Part shown: one piece after another, positions 32,180 through 41,085 of the stretch
How positions within the stretch are numbered: position 1 is the first letter of the stretch
Layout: the number at the start of each line of letters is the position of its first letter
NCBI GenBank assembly: GCA_047635255.1
Contig: JBLIIR010000003.1
Coordinates: 1-41,900, forward strand
Length of the DNA stretch: 41,900 nucleotides
DNA from: Porticoccus sp047635255
GTDB taxonomy: Bacteria; Pseudomonadota; Gammaproteobacteria; Pseudomonadales; Porticoccaceae
Direction: 5' to 3'
The notes under the pieces: model-generated
Told to the model about the DNA's origin: nothing
The model's database searches: none
The model's input: the letters and a program-made list of their open reading frames with translations, nothing else
Translations under genes and position numbers: made by a program

Positions 32180-34033
32180 ATGGATAATTATCACCCTTTT
32201 AAATCCCCTCAATTTGAACGACAGCAGTTTCGTGCCCGACTTTTTTTTGGGACATCTTTGATGGTGGTCTTGGCCTCCATACTGCTCGGTCGCTACTATT
32301 ATCTGCAGGTTATTAAATACGAAGAATTTATGACAAAATCTGAAAGCAACCGAGTTCTGGTTGAGCCCATAGCTCCTACGCGTGGATTGATTTACGATCG
32401 AAATGGAGTTTTGTTAGCCCAGAACCGAACCAGCTTTAGTTTGTCTGTTGTTATTGAGAGGGCTGATGATCTTGGATTGTTGTTGGAAGAAATTTCTAGC
32501 CTGATCACTCTATCTGATAAAGAGAAAAGTCAGTTTTACAAGCAACTAAATAGACGAAGGCGACCTTTCGAGTCAATTCTACTGAAGATGGACTTGAGTG
32601 AAGAGGAACAGGCAATACTGGCTGTTAATCAGTATTATCTTCAGGGTTCCTTGGTGACCGCTAAGCTATCAAGAGAGTATCCTTTTGGGCAGAATTTTGC
32701 TCATGCGCTTGGATATGTAGGGCGTATAAATGATCGTGAGGTCGACACACTGGATCCTGTTCTTTACAGAGGAACGCTGGTTTTAGGAAAAACTGGACTA
32801 GAAAAAAAGTATGAAGACGACCTCCTAGGTAGAGTTGGTTATCAGACGATAGAGGTTAATAATCGAGGCCGTATGATGAGGCTGCTTCAGCGCGAGAATC
32901 CTATTGATGGAAAGGATTTACATCTATACTTGGATCATCGACTGCAACATCAGGCTTATGGGTTGCTGAAGGGAGAAAAAGGAGCCATTGTAGTTATAGA
33001 AATTGATACCGGAGGGGTCCTTGCGATGGTCAGTGCTCCAAGTTTTGATCCAAATGAATTTGTTTCTGGTATAAGCCATAAGAGCTACAGTGAATTAACT
33101 CACTCATCGGGATTGCCTTTATTTGATAGAGCTCTGCGGGGGCAATACCCTCCAGGATCGACCGTGAAGCCTGTTTATGGTTTGGCTGCGTTAGATGAAG
33201 GCGTGATTGATGAAAACTATAGAATAAGTGACCCTGGCTATTTTAAGCTACCTAATTCAGAGCACAAATACCGAGACTGGAAAAAAGGAGGGCATGGAAA
33301 TAATATTCACTTGCATGACGCAATCGTTCAATCCTGCGATACTTTTTTTTATAATCTGACCAATCTTATGTCCATTGATACTTTTGATCGCTACGGTTCG
33401 GCTTTTGGGCTTGGACAAAAGACTGGCATTGATATGCCTCTTGAGCGAAAGGGAATTATGCCATCACGGTCCTGGAAGCAGAAAGATCGAGGCATGCGTT
33501 GGTATACAGGTGATACCGTAAATGTAAGCATAGGGCAAGGATATACTCTGACTACGCCTATGCAGTTGGCTGTTATGACTGCAGGCATAGCAAGTCGGGG
33601 AGAAATACGTACACCGCAGCTGGTTCAGCATCAGCAGAATATTTTACCAGTAAAGAGAAAAATTGAAATCTCAGAAAGCCATTGGAATTATGTGCACCAA
33701 TCGATGGAGGATGTTGTGCATGGCCCCAAAGGCACCGCGAGAGGTATCAGTAAGGGGCTTAGCTACAACATTGCGGGAAAAACTGGCACCGTGCAGGTGA
33801 TAAACATCAAACAAGAAGAGAAATACGATGCAGAATCTACCGCAAAACGTAATCGCGATCATGCTTTGTTTATAGCCTTTGCCCCAAGAGTAAATCCAAA
33901 GATTGCAGTAGCAATAGTTATAGAAAATGCTGGATCTGGATCATCCCAGGCCGCCCCTGTTGCTAGAAAAATTATGGATGCCTATATGAATTTTTATCCT
34001 GAGACGTCAGGGGGCTATGATGACCCAAAATGA
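32180..34033 (+). CDS. mrdA: peptidoglycan D,D-transpeptidase MrdA (penicillin-binding protein 2)
   Basis: Cross-links lateral-wall peptidoglycan in the elongasome with RodA. The 617-residue protein has a single N-terminal membrane anchor (about 20-42), the dimerisation/pedestal domain ('PTRGLIYDRNGVLLAQN') and a transpeptidase domain. Active-site motifs are S327-T-V-K330 in 'PPGSTVKP', S-C-D in 'IVQSCDTFFYN' and KTG in 'IAGKTGTVQV'. It overlaps rodA, the usual coupling. The nadD-rsfS-rlmH genes often found before mrdA are absent. Confidence 0.97.
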   Translation: MDNYHPFKSPQFERQQFRARLFFGTSLMVVLASILLGRYYYLQVIKYEEFMTKSESNRVLVEPIAPTRGLIYDRNGVLLAQNRTSFSLSVVIERADDLGLLLEEISSLITLSDKEKSQFYKQLNRRRRPFESILLKMDLSEEEQAILAVNQYYLQGSLVTAKLSREYPFGQNFAHALGYVGRINDREVDTLDPVLYRGTLVLGKTGLEKKYEDDLLGRVGYQTIEVNNRGRMMRLLQRENPIDGKDLHLYLDHRLQHQAYGLLKGEKGAIVVIEIDTGGVLAMVSAPSFDPNEFVSGISHKSYSELTHSSGLPLFDRALRGQYPPGSTVKPVYGLAALDEGVIDENYRISDPGYFKLPNSEHKYRDWKKGGHGNNIHLHDAIVQSCDTFFYNLTNLMSIDTFDRYGSAFGLGQKTGIDMPLERKGIMPSRSWKQKDRGMRWYTGDTVNVSIGQGYTLTTPMQLAVMTAGIASRGEIRTPQLVQHQQNILPVKRKIEISESHWNYVHQSMEDVVHGPKGTARGISKGLSYNIAGKTGTVQVINIKQEEKYDAESTAKRNRDHALFIAFAPRVNPKIAVAIVIENAGSGSSQAAPVARKIMDAYMNFYPETSGGYDDPK

Positions 34034-35174
34034 TTTTGTCCGACAAATGCGTCCAGGAAACTCCGCTTTTTATGATACTCGTAGCCAGTGGAATAGATTT
34101 CATTGCGATATTCCTATGGTGGCGCTACTTTTGATTCTGGCTACGGTCGGACTACTAGTACTTTTTAGCGCCAGCAGTCAAAATATTTCTCTTGTAAAAT
34201 CTCAGCTTGTTCGGTTTGGTATTGGGTTTATCGCAATGATTGCACTAGCTCAAATTCACCCTCGTTTTTTTGAACGCTGGGCATTTGTTCCCTACTTGGG
34301 AGGCATTTTATTATTAATAATGGTGCCATTATTGGGCATAGAAAAAAATGGCGCACAGCGTTGGCTAAGTATAGGCGTTCAGTTTCAACCTTCGGAAATT
34401 ATTAAGGTTTCGATTCCCTTGATTCTGGCTAGTTACTTAGCCAGAAAATCTTTTCCTCCTAGCCTTAAGCATGTATTTTTTTCATTGTTATTTATTGCTA
34501 TCCCTGTAGGCTTAGTTGCAAATCAGCCTGACTTAGGGACAGCAATCTTGATCGCGATTGCGGGATTTTCTGTATTATTTCTGAGCGGGTTACCAGTGTG
34601 TTATTTAATTTTTTCTTCCTTATCGCTAGCTGTGATAATACCCATGGGCTGGCTGTATGTGTTGCATGATTATCAGAAACAAAGAATTATTACCTTATTT
34701 GATCCAGAGTCTGACAAGCTTGGCGCAGCCTGGAATATTATTCAATCTACTGTTGCTATTGGTTCTGGCGGCTTCAGCGGCAAAGGCTGGGGACATGGCA
34801 CTCAGTCTCAGTTAAATTTTCTTCCAGAGAGCAGTACGGATTTTATTATTGCTGTTTTTGCAGAAGAGCTTGGGTTATTTGGGGTGCTGTTGCTTGTAGC
34901 CCTATACTTTGCCCTTATTGCAAGATGCCTCCTTATTAGTATTAGAGCACAGAGCATGTTCGGCATGTTATTTGCGGGGAGCTATACAGTTTTATTTTTT
35001 GTTTATATTTTTGTGAATATGGGGATGGTGTCAGGTATTCTACCTGTAGTCGGCGTGCCACTACCTTTCATAAGTTTCGGCGGAACATCTGTTGTGGCGC
35101 TGATGTGCGGGTTTGGTATTTTAATGGCTATTAGTACAGAAAGAAATGATATGGAGAAAAAGCGTGGTAACTAG
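34020..35174 (+). CDS. rodA: peptidoglycan glycosyltransferase RodA (SEDS family)
   Basis: Polymerises glycan strands from lipid II together with PBP2. The polytopic inner-membrane protein has about 384 residues and roughly ten membrane helices. Family motifs are 'NGAQRWLSIG', 'FQPSEIIKVSIPLILASYLA', 'ANQPDLGTAILIAIAGFSVLFLSG', 'FLPESSTDFIIAVFAEELG' and 'GVPLPFISFGGTS'. It begins inside mrdA; AGGGGG at 34009-34014 fits ATG 34020 better than ATG 34017. The symbol mrdB is synonymous. Confidence 0.96.
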   Translation: MTQNDFVRQMRPGNSAFYDTRSQWNRFHCDIPMVALLLILATVGLLVLFSASSQNISLVKSQLVRFGIGFIAMIALAQIHPRFFERWAFVPYLGGILLLIMVPLLGIEKNGAQRWLSIGVQFQPSEIIKVSIPLILASYLARKSFPPSLKHVFFSLLFIAIPVGLVANQPDLGTAILIAIAGFSVLFLSGLPVCYLIFSSLSLAVIIPMGWLYVLHDYQKQRIITLFDPESDKLGAAWNIIQSTVAIGSGGFSGKGWGHGTQSQLNFLPESSTDFIIAVFAEELGLFGVLLLVALYFALIARCLLISIRAQSMFGMLFAGSYTVLFFVYIFVNMGMVSGILPVVGVPLPFISFGGTSVVALMCGFGILMAISTERNDMEKKRGN

Positions 35175-35228
35175 CTTGCTAGTCACCGCCAGATTTATTC
35201 ATGGGTATATCTTAGGAGACAGTTGAAT

Positions 35229-36236
35229 ATGAAAATATACGCAAGAGCAGCCTTTGTCTTTGTTGCTGCATTTTTATTGGTTCCGTTATCTGTGCTGGCT
35301 GACTATTCAGCGCATCTCGATGCTCATATATTTACAGATAGAATGGTGAGTGAGCATAAGTTAGATCGCTCTTATGTTAAATCATTGCTTCAAAATGCAA
35401 GCAAACAGCAGTCTATTATTGATGCAATGACTCGCCCTGCAGAGAAAGTTAAAACTTGGGGGCAGTATCGAAAAATTTTTATTCAAGAAAGACGAATTGA
35501 TCAAGGGGTCAAATTTTGGCTTGAAAACTTTGATTCTTTAGCTAGGGCTTCCAAGGAATATAATGTGGCTCCAGAGGTTATAGTTGCGATCATTGGCGTG
35601 GAAACTTCTTATGGTCGAAATAAGGGGAATTATCGTGTCATTGATGCGCTAGCGACACTATCGTTTGATTACCCGAAGCGCAGTGTGTTTTTTACTAAGC
35701 AATTAGAGAATTTTTTATTGTTATGTGCAGAACAAAGCCAAGATCCTTTGACCCTCAAGGGTTCCTATGCGGGAGCGATGGGCTACGGTCAATTTATACC
35801 TAGCAGCTATCGCAGCTATGCTGTCGATTTTGATGGTGATGGGTTTTCAGATATATGGAATAATAAAACTGATGCCATAGGTAGTGTGGCCAATTATTTT
35901 TCACGCCATGGCTGGAAGGTGGGTGAAAAGGTGATTGTTCCTGCTAGCTTTTCTAAAGACCATGATTCATCTCTGGTCAACAAGCTTAAACTGAATAAAA
36001 CTATTGGTGAATTAGAAGTGTTAGGATTTTCTCCCACCCAGATATTGCCGACTGAATTTAAAGCTTTACCAGTCTTGCTGGAAGGCACAAATGGGGAAGA
36101 GTTTTGGCTGGGGCTCCATAACTTCTACGTGATTACTCGATACAACCATAGCCACCTGTACGCAATGGCAGTGCATGAGCTAAGTCAGCTAATTTTGGAG
36201 CGAACAGCTAAGGATCAGAGGCAAGTATCCCATTAA
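35229..36236 (+). CDS. mltB: lytic murein transglycosylase B
   Basis: Cleaves glycan strands with formation of 1,6-anhydro ends. There are about 335 residues from ATG 35229; TTG 35223 sits closer to the AGGAG at 35214-35218 and is an alternative. A signal peptide ends near 'SVLA-DY' without a lipobox, so the protein seems to be periplasmic rather than a lipoprotein as in E. coli. Catalytic E125 is in 'IIGVETSYGRNKG', and 'GAMGYGQFIPSSYRSYAVDFDGDG' is diagnostic. Its stop overlaps the proposed rlpA start. Confidence 0.95.
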   Translation: MKIYARAAFVFVAAFLLVPLSVLADYSAHLDAHIFTDRMVSEHKLDRSYVKSLLQNASKQQSIIDAMTRPAEKVKTWGQYRKIFIQERRIDQGVKFWLENFDSLARASKEYNVAPEVIVAIIGVETSYGRNKGNYRVIDALATLSFDYPKRSVFFTKQLENFLLLCAEQSQDPLTLKGSYAGAMGYGQFIPSSYRSYAVDFDGDGFSDIWNNKTDAIGSVANYFSRHGWKVGEKVIVPASFSKDHDSSLVNKLKLNKTIGELEVLGFSPTQILPTEFKALPVLLEGTNGEEFWLGLHNFYVITRYNHSHLYAMAVHELSQLILERTAKDQRQVSH

Positions 36237-37158
36237 AACCTGGTTTTGCAATACACAAAAATCGTTCAGATGTATCATTCTGGCTCTCATTTTTTCCATA
36301 CTGGTTGGCTGCAGTGAGACTGGTGTTAAAAATAGTAGCGGTCAAGTGCGTCAAGATGGACCGCCTCCAGAGGATCATATCCCAAGCATCAATTTTGATA
36401 TTGCAAGCGTTGCTGACGCTATACCAAAAGTAGAATTGATTACAAAGGCAGGCAACTTTAGTCCATATGTGGTTATGGGAAAAACATATCGGGTCCTCCC
36501 TTCTGCTGCTGACTACAAAGAGCGCGGAGTAGCTTCTTGGTATGGATATAAATTTCATGGTCGAAAAACATCCAATGGTGAGTTCTATAATATGTACGGC
36601 ATGACGGCTGCACATAAAAGTTTGCCTATTCCAAGTTATGTAAGAGTCACAAATCTGGAGAATGGCTTAAACGCCATCGTTCGTGTGAATGATAGGGGGC
36701 CTTTTCATGAGGATCGGATAATTGATCTTTCATTTGTTGCGGCAAAAAAATTGGGGGTTTTTTCTAGCGGCACTGCTGATGTTGAGGTCGAGGCCATAGA
36801 CCCTATTGAATATCAAAAAAAAGTAGATGACGGATCTACGCCTGCAGGTAAAAACGGCAGGATAGAATCACAGAGCGCTAACCCGTCTTTTGCTGTAAAG
36901 CCTGCTATGAAAGAGGGCGAGGTTATTTCTGACACCTTTATTCAGGTGGCGGCTTTGAGTTCAGAAGCTGCCGCTAACAGCCTTGTTGATAGATTGCGGA
37001 ACCTGATTAAATACCCAATCAACATACATCGTTACAGTGGACCTCAGATTTTATTTAAGGTAATTGTTGGCCCCGTAAAAGGCAAGGCACAGATAAAAGA
37101 AACAACTGCTCTTGTTAGGAAGTATGAGGGAATTGGGAAATTTTTGGTATATCAGTAA
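36232..37158 (+). CDS. rlpA: septal/rare lipoprotein A (RlpA), apparently starting at ATT
   Basis: Lipoprotein with lytic transglycosylase activity on denuded glycan in Pseudomonas. The double-psi barrel 'GVASWYGYKFHGRKTSNGEFYNMYGMTAAH' and 'VRVNDRGPFHEDRIIDLSFVAAKKLGV' and a C-terminal SPOR domain ('FIQVAALSSEAAANSLVDRLR') are present. The first canonical start in frame is GTG 36346, which would remove the export signal. Upstream the frame is open to 36193 and encodes a good lipoprotein signal ('SFRCIILALIFSILVGC') but has no ATG, GTG or TTG. ATT 36232 overlaps the mltB TAA (ATTAA), has AGAGG about ten bases before it, and gives 'MKTWFCNTQK...' with lipobox C27. Confidence 0.9.
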   Translation: MKTWFCNTQKSFRCIILALIFSILVGCSETGVKNSSGQVRQDGPPPEDHIPSINFDIASVADAIPKVELITKAGNFSPYVVMGKTYRVLPSAADYKERGVASWYGYKFHGRKTSNGEFYNMYGMTAAHKSLPIPSYVRVTNLENGLNAIVRVNDRGPFHEDRIIDLSFVAAKKLGVFSSGTADVEVEAIDPIEYQKKVDDGSTPAGKNGRIESQSANPSFAVKPAMKEGEVISDTFIQVAALSSEAAANSLVDRLRNLIKYPINIHRYSGPQILFKVIVGPVKGKAQIKETTALVRKYEGIGKFLVYQ

Positions 37159-37278
37159 TTTTTCTGATAAGAGGCTGGACCCATGTTAGAATTATTATAT
37201 GTTTAAAAGCCATTTAATTTGGTAATACAAGCACTTTATTGAGCTGTTATTTTACCTACCCTCCGGTTTAACTACCTT

Positions 37279-38457
37279 ATGAAGCGGGCTATTTTTATGC
37301 GAAAAAAAATGTTAATTCTCTGGCCAGTATTTTTTTTGTTGAGTTTTGCGGCATCCACTCATGGAAAAATATTAATGCCGGCACCACCAACGCTGGCAGC
37401 TAATGCTTGGATCCTAATGGATGCAAACACCGGCAAGGTCCTGATTGAGAATAATGCAGATCAACAGCTGCCCCCTGCTAGTCTGACAAAAATAATGACT
37501 AGCTATCTTGTGGCATCAGATATAGGTAGCGACAAAATAAAAGAAGATGATCAAGTTCCGATTAGTGTAACTGCTTGGAAAAAGGGCGGATCCAAAATGT
37601 GGGTGCGGGAGGGAACATCTGTTTCTGTGATTGATTTATTACGCGGGGTGATTATTCAGTCCGGCAATGATGCTTCCATAGCGCTGGCTGAGCACCTTGC
37701 CGGTAGCGAGGGAGCGTTTTCTGATGTTATGAATCAGCAGGCTGCACTGCTTGGAATGTCTGGCACGTACTATAGTAATGCTACTGGCTGGCCTGACGAA
37801 GGGCATTTAACTACAGCTAGGGATTTAGCCTTGTTGTCACGCGCTCTGATACAAGACCATCCCCATTATTATAAAATTTATTCCGAAAAGTACTTTAAAT
37901 ACAACGGTATAAATCAACCTAACCGCAATCGATTGCTCTGGCGCGATAGCTCGGTTGATGGTTTGAAAACTGGACATACAGAAGAAGCCGGATACTGCCT
38001 TGTAGCCTCAGCTGTTCGAAATGGCACGAGACTTATTTCTGTGGTAATGGGAGCAAGCACTGAAGAGGCTAGAGCACAGGAGTCCCAGAAGCTCCTAGCT
38101 TACGGATTCCGCTACTATGAAACAGGTAAAATTTACTCTGCTGGCGATATCGTAGAAGAAGATGTACGGGTCTGGTATGGCACTGAAAATAAGGTAAATC
38201 TTATTGTGTCTGAGGACGTCTACCTCACCATACCCAAGGGTTCTCAGAAAGATCTTAATGCTAATATATTATTAGATAAAATGATTGAAGCGCCAATTTA
38301 TGAAAAACAAGAGATAGCCAGAATATCTATCAGTTTAGAAGGCGAGCAGCTGCTTGAGCTCCCTGTGAGCGCCCAGAAAGAAATAGGCGAGGCTAGCTTA
38401 TTTATGAGATTATGGGACGCAATTGAAATATGGTTTAGGATCTCCTCAGAAGAATGA
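37279..38457 (+). CDS. dacA: D-alanyl-D-alanine carboxypeptidase DacA (PBP5-like)
   Basis: Removes the terminal D-Ala from pentapeptide stems and so limits cross-linking. At 392 residues it has an N-terminal signal peptide and peptidase S11 motifs S68-L-T-K71, SGN 128-130 and KTG 230-232. The PBP5 C-terminal domain ('VRVWYGTENKVNLIVSEDVYLTIPKG') and a final amphipathic helix ('LFMRLWDAIEIWFR') anchor it to the membrane. ATG 37297 (MRKKMLILW) is an alternative start with a more compact signal peptide. The stop overlaps ybeD (ATGA). Confidence 0.96.
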   Translation: MKRAIFMRKKMLILWPVFFLLSFAASTHGKILMPAPPTLAANAWILMDANTGKVLIENNADQQLPPASLTKIMTSYLVASDIGSDKIKEDDQVPISVTAWKKGGSKMWVREGTSVSVIDLLRGVIIQSGNDASIALAEHLAGSEGAFSDVMNQQAALLGMSGTYYSNATGWPDEGHLTTARDLALLSRALIQDHPHYYKIYSEKYFKYNGINQPNRNRLLWRDSSVDGLKTGHTEEAGYCLVASAVRNGTRLISVVMGASTEEARAQESQKLLAYGFRYYETGKIYSAGDIVEEDVRVWYGTENKVNLIVSEDVYLTIPKGSQKDLNANILLDKMIEAPIYEKQEIARISISLEGEQLLELPVSAQKEIGEASLFMRLWDAIEIWFRISSEE

Positions 38458-38774
38458 GCGACCAAGATGTATTAAAATCCATGACCATAGAAGAAATTAA
38501 AGGGGATGAATCGCTAGGGGCCCCTAAAATTGAGTATCCTTGCGATTACCCTATTAAAGTTTTAGGTGAGGCGGGACCTGATCTGTATAAGCTAGTGACG
38601 GCAGTGATGGAAACCTATTCTCCCGGCTTCGATCAATCAAAAACAACCATTAGAGATAGCAAAAATGGCACTTTTCAGGCAATCACTGTGACTATAACAG
38701 CCACTAGCGTTGATCAGTTGCAAGCTTTGTTTAATGACCTGAAGGTTGACCCCTTGGTCAAGATGGTTATATAA
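38454..38774 (+). CDS. ybeD: YbeD family protein (DUF493)
   Basis: A 106-residue ferredoxin-like (ACT-like) small protein conserved between dacA and lipB in Gammaproteobacteria. An N-terminal tail leads into 'IEYPCDYPIKVLGEAGPDLYKLVTAVMETYSPGFD', then 'FQAITVTITATSVDQLQALFNDL' and 'VKMVI' at the end. A role in lipoate metabolism has been suggested from position only. The ATG overlaps the dacA stop by four bases and lipB starts six bases after it. Confidence 0.93.
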   Translation: MSDQDVLKSMTIEEIKGDESLGAPKIEYPCDYPIKVLGEAGPDLYKLVTAVMETYSPGFDQSKTTIRDSKNGTFQAITVTITATSVDQLQALFNDLKVDPLVKMVI

Positions 38775-38780
38775 ATTTTT

Positions 38781-39464
38781 ATGCGACAGCCCCCTGCATT
38801 GCCTTTAATTATTCGTTATCTAGGCTGCTGCCAGTATCTTGATACCTTTGCAGCGATGAAATCCTTTGTATCTGAACGACAAAGCGGCGTGCCCGATGAA
38901 ATTTGGTTGTTAGAACATTTCCCTGTATTCACTCAAGGCCAAGCGGGCAATAAGGAGCACCTTATCGCGCCTGGAGATATACCAGTTGTGCAAAGTGATC
39001 GAGGTGGGCATGTGACCTATCATGCTCCAGGTCAAATTACTGGATACATGCTGATAGATATGCAGCGTCTTGGCATTGGTGTGAGGGATATTGTGACTTT
39101 AATCGAAAAATCGATAATAGAGACTCTAGCGTATTGGAATATCAAGGCTACAGCAGATCCTAGAGCTCCAGGAGTTTTTGTGGGCGATGCAGCAGGAGAT
39201 TTGGGTGGACTCAAAAAGATTGCATCTTTAGGTTTGAGGATACGTCGTGGCTACAGTTACCATGGGTTTAATTTAAATATTGATATGGATATGGATCCGT
39301 GGTCCAGAATTAATCCCTGCGGTTTAGACATCCCTATGACCCAGATGATTGATTTTTTAGAGGAAAGACTCCCTTTGATTGATATTTTTAAGTGCATTGC
39401 AAATATTTTGGCCCAAAATTTGGGTTACAGTGAACATAAAGTCGAATTTACATTAGACTATTAG
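38781..39464 (+). CDS. lipB: octanoyltransferase LipB
   Basis: Transfers octanoyl from acyl carrier protein to lipoyl domains, the step before LipA. The 227-residue length is typical. Motifs: 'DRGGHVTYHAPGQ' (73-85), the catalytic lysine in 'GGLKKIASLGLRIRRG' (K145 or K146) and the catalytic cysteine C180 in 'INPCGLD'. In related genomes lipA follows directly; here a 258-base gap and an ABC ATPase follow, and lipA is at 17470-18507 on the other strand. Confidence 0.96.
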   Translation: MRQPPALPLIIRYLGCCQYLDTFAAMKSFVSERQSGVPDEIWLLEHFPVFTQGQAGNKEHLIAPGDIPVVQSDRGGHVTYHAPGQITGYMLIDMQRLGIGVRDIVTLIEKSIIETLAYWNIKATADPRAPGVFVGDAAGDLGGLKKIASLGLRIRRGYSYHGFNLNIDMDMDPWSRINPCGLDIPMTQMIDFLEERLPLIDIFKCIANILAQNLGYSEHKVEFTLDY

Positions 39465-39722
39465 TTGCAATATGGCGATGGCGTGCGTGCTTTTCCTATG
39501 ACCGAAATAATCTAGCGAGAAACTCTTTGACCTTTATACGACAGACCTTAATGCAGCCGCCCCTAAGCGCTCGTTTTGTGCAACCAGGCGAATTTTCTGA
39601 GTAGGCAGAATATGGGTACAGCATTGGATTTACATATGTGGCTTCTAGTCACTGGTTCGCTCTTCTTACTATGCAGATAAAAAGGCCAGAGGTGAGAAAG
39701 TGCATTAAAAAAGGCTCGACTG
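39465..39722. other. gap where lipA would be expected
   Basis: A 258-base stretch between lipB and the ABC ATPase gene with no coding frame that I can support and no recognisable lipA remnant. TTGACC at 39527-39532 resembles a -35 element but lacks a good -10 at proper spacing. I see no terminator hairpin with a U tract. Confidence 0.5.
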
Positions 39723-40511
39723 ATGTCACATCCTAAGCTTTTAGATATTCTGAATGCGACTGTTTATCGTGATGAAAAAAAAGTATTTGATGATTTTTCG
39801 CTGTCTATAGAGCATGGACAAAGTTGCGCTATTATTGGCCCTAATGGGGCAGGTAAAAGCACTTTATTGAAACTCTTATCTCGAGAGATTTACCCGGTTG
39901 CTAAAAATAATTCCTTTGTAAAAATACTGGGTATGGAGATGCCAACTCTTTGGGAGCTTAGAGAAAAAATAGGATTAATATCAGCTGACTTGCAGGTAGG
40001 ATTTGTTCCTGACATTAGTGGTTTGGGTGTCGTAATTTCGGGGCTACACAATTCGATTGGCTTATTTCATCATCAAGAGATCACCGAGCTTGAATTGAAA
40101 TGTGGAGGAAAAGTATTAGAATACTTGGGTATTAAGGATCTAGCAAATTGCCTTTATCGTCAGATGTCTACTGGTCAGCAGCGTCGCTGTTTGTTGGGAC
40201 GGGCCTTGATTCATGATCCGGACCATATGATTTTTGATGAGCCCACAAACGGCTTGGATTTAAGTGCAACTTATCAGTACCTTGATATCCTTAGAAAGCT
40301 GCTTGGCCAAGGAAAAACTATTTTGCTGGCCACTCATCATATCCATGAGATACCACCAGAAATAGAACGTGTGATTTTGATGCGAGACGGAAAAATTTTT
40401 GCGGATGGGTGTAAAGCTGAACTCTTAACAGATCAATATATGTCGCGGTTGTTTGATGTTCCTCTGAGAGTGTTAGCGTGTGCTGGTTTTTATCAGGTCT
40501 TGCCAGCGTAG
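39723..40511 (+). CDS. ABC transporter ATP-binding protein (single domain)
   Basis: A 262-residue cytoplasmic ATPase. Walker A is GPNGAGKST (39-47), the signature is MSTGQ (148-152, an LSGGQ variant), Walker B is HMIFDE with E173, and the H-loop is in 'LLATHHIHEIP'. The overall look resembles stand-alone ATPases related to ModF/YlmA or iron-complex transporters. No permease or binding protein is adjacent, so the substrate cannot be inferred; it may act as a soluble regulator or pair with a distant permease. AAGG lies near the start at usable spacing. Confidence 0.88.
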   Translation: MSHPKLLDILNATVYRDEKKVFDDFSLSIEHGQSCAIIGPNGAGKSTLLKLLSREIYPVAKNNSFVKILGMEMPTLWELREKIGLISADLQVGFVPDISGLGVVISGLHNSIGLFHHQEITELELKCGGKVLEYLGIKDLANCLYRQMSTGQQRRCLLGRALIHDPDHMIFDEPTNGLDLSATYQYLDILRKLLGQGKTILLATHHIHEIPPEIERVILMRDGKIFADGCKAELLTDQYMSRLFDVPLRVLACAGFYQVLPA

Positions 40512-40598
40512 AGAGAACACAGGATAATTTACAGCCTTTCTTCAGCACGAATATATGAAGATAGTGGCTGGTAACAAAAAATCAGGAAAAAGTTAAAT

Positions 40599-41075
40599 AT
40601 GAAGATTGCAAAAAATAGTATCGTTGTGTTCCACCATAAAATGACAGATCAGGATGGCGAGATCATTGAAAATTCTGCAGGGCAAGAGCCTAGCGCGTTT
40701 CTGTATGGCCACAAAAATATGATAGAAACGCTAGAGCATTCAATGTCAGGAAAAGAGGCAGGTGATAAGTTTTGCGTGACACTACAACCCGAGATGGCTT
40801 ACGGTCGACTGAACCTCAAGAATAGACTAAGGGTTGCAAGGAAAAGTATTGGTCAAGAGGGAAAATTAGAGCCTGGTATGGTAGTCCCTTTAAAAACAGT
40901 AGAAGGGACTCGCCCTGTGACTGTTGCGAAGGTTGGAAAGTTTAATGTTGATATAGACTTCAATCACCCCTTGGCAGGAAAAACATTAACATTTGATATT
41001 GAAATTGTAGATGTTCGCGAGGCAGCACTTGAAGAGATAAAACAGGGAAAGCCGCAATCCAGCGCTAATATCTAG
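40599..41075 (+). CDS. slyD: FKBP-type peptidyl-prolyl cis-trans isomerase, SlyD-like
   Basis: Cytoplasmic prolyl isomerase and chaperone of 158 residues. The split FKBP domain (about 1-70 and 120-145) includes 'DGEIIENSAGQEPSAFLYG' and 'HPLAGKTLTFDIEIVDVREA', with the insert-in-flap domain between ('LEPGMVVPLKTVEG'). The long His/Cys metal-binding tail of E. coli SlyD is absent; the protein ends in a short 'GKPQSSANI'. A close alternative name is FkpB-like isomerase, but the longer insert favours SlyD. It converges with the porin gene ten bases away. Confidence 0.85.
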   Translation: MKIAKNSIVVFHHKMTDQDGEIIENSAGQEPSAFLYGHKNMIETLEHSMSGKEAGDKFCVTLQPEMAYGRLNLKNRLRVARKSIGQEGKLEPGMVVPLKTVEGTRPVTVAKVGKFNVDIDFNHPLAGKTLTFDIEIVDVREAALEEIKQGKPQSSANI

Positions 41076-41085
41076 CGCTGATAAC

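Noticed and set aside
36346..36348. GTG 36346 as the rlpA start
   Set aside because: It would produce an RlpA without signal peptide or lipobox, while both are encoded immediately upstream in the same open frame.
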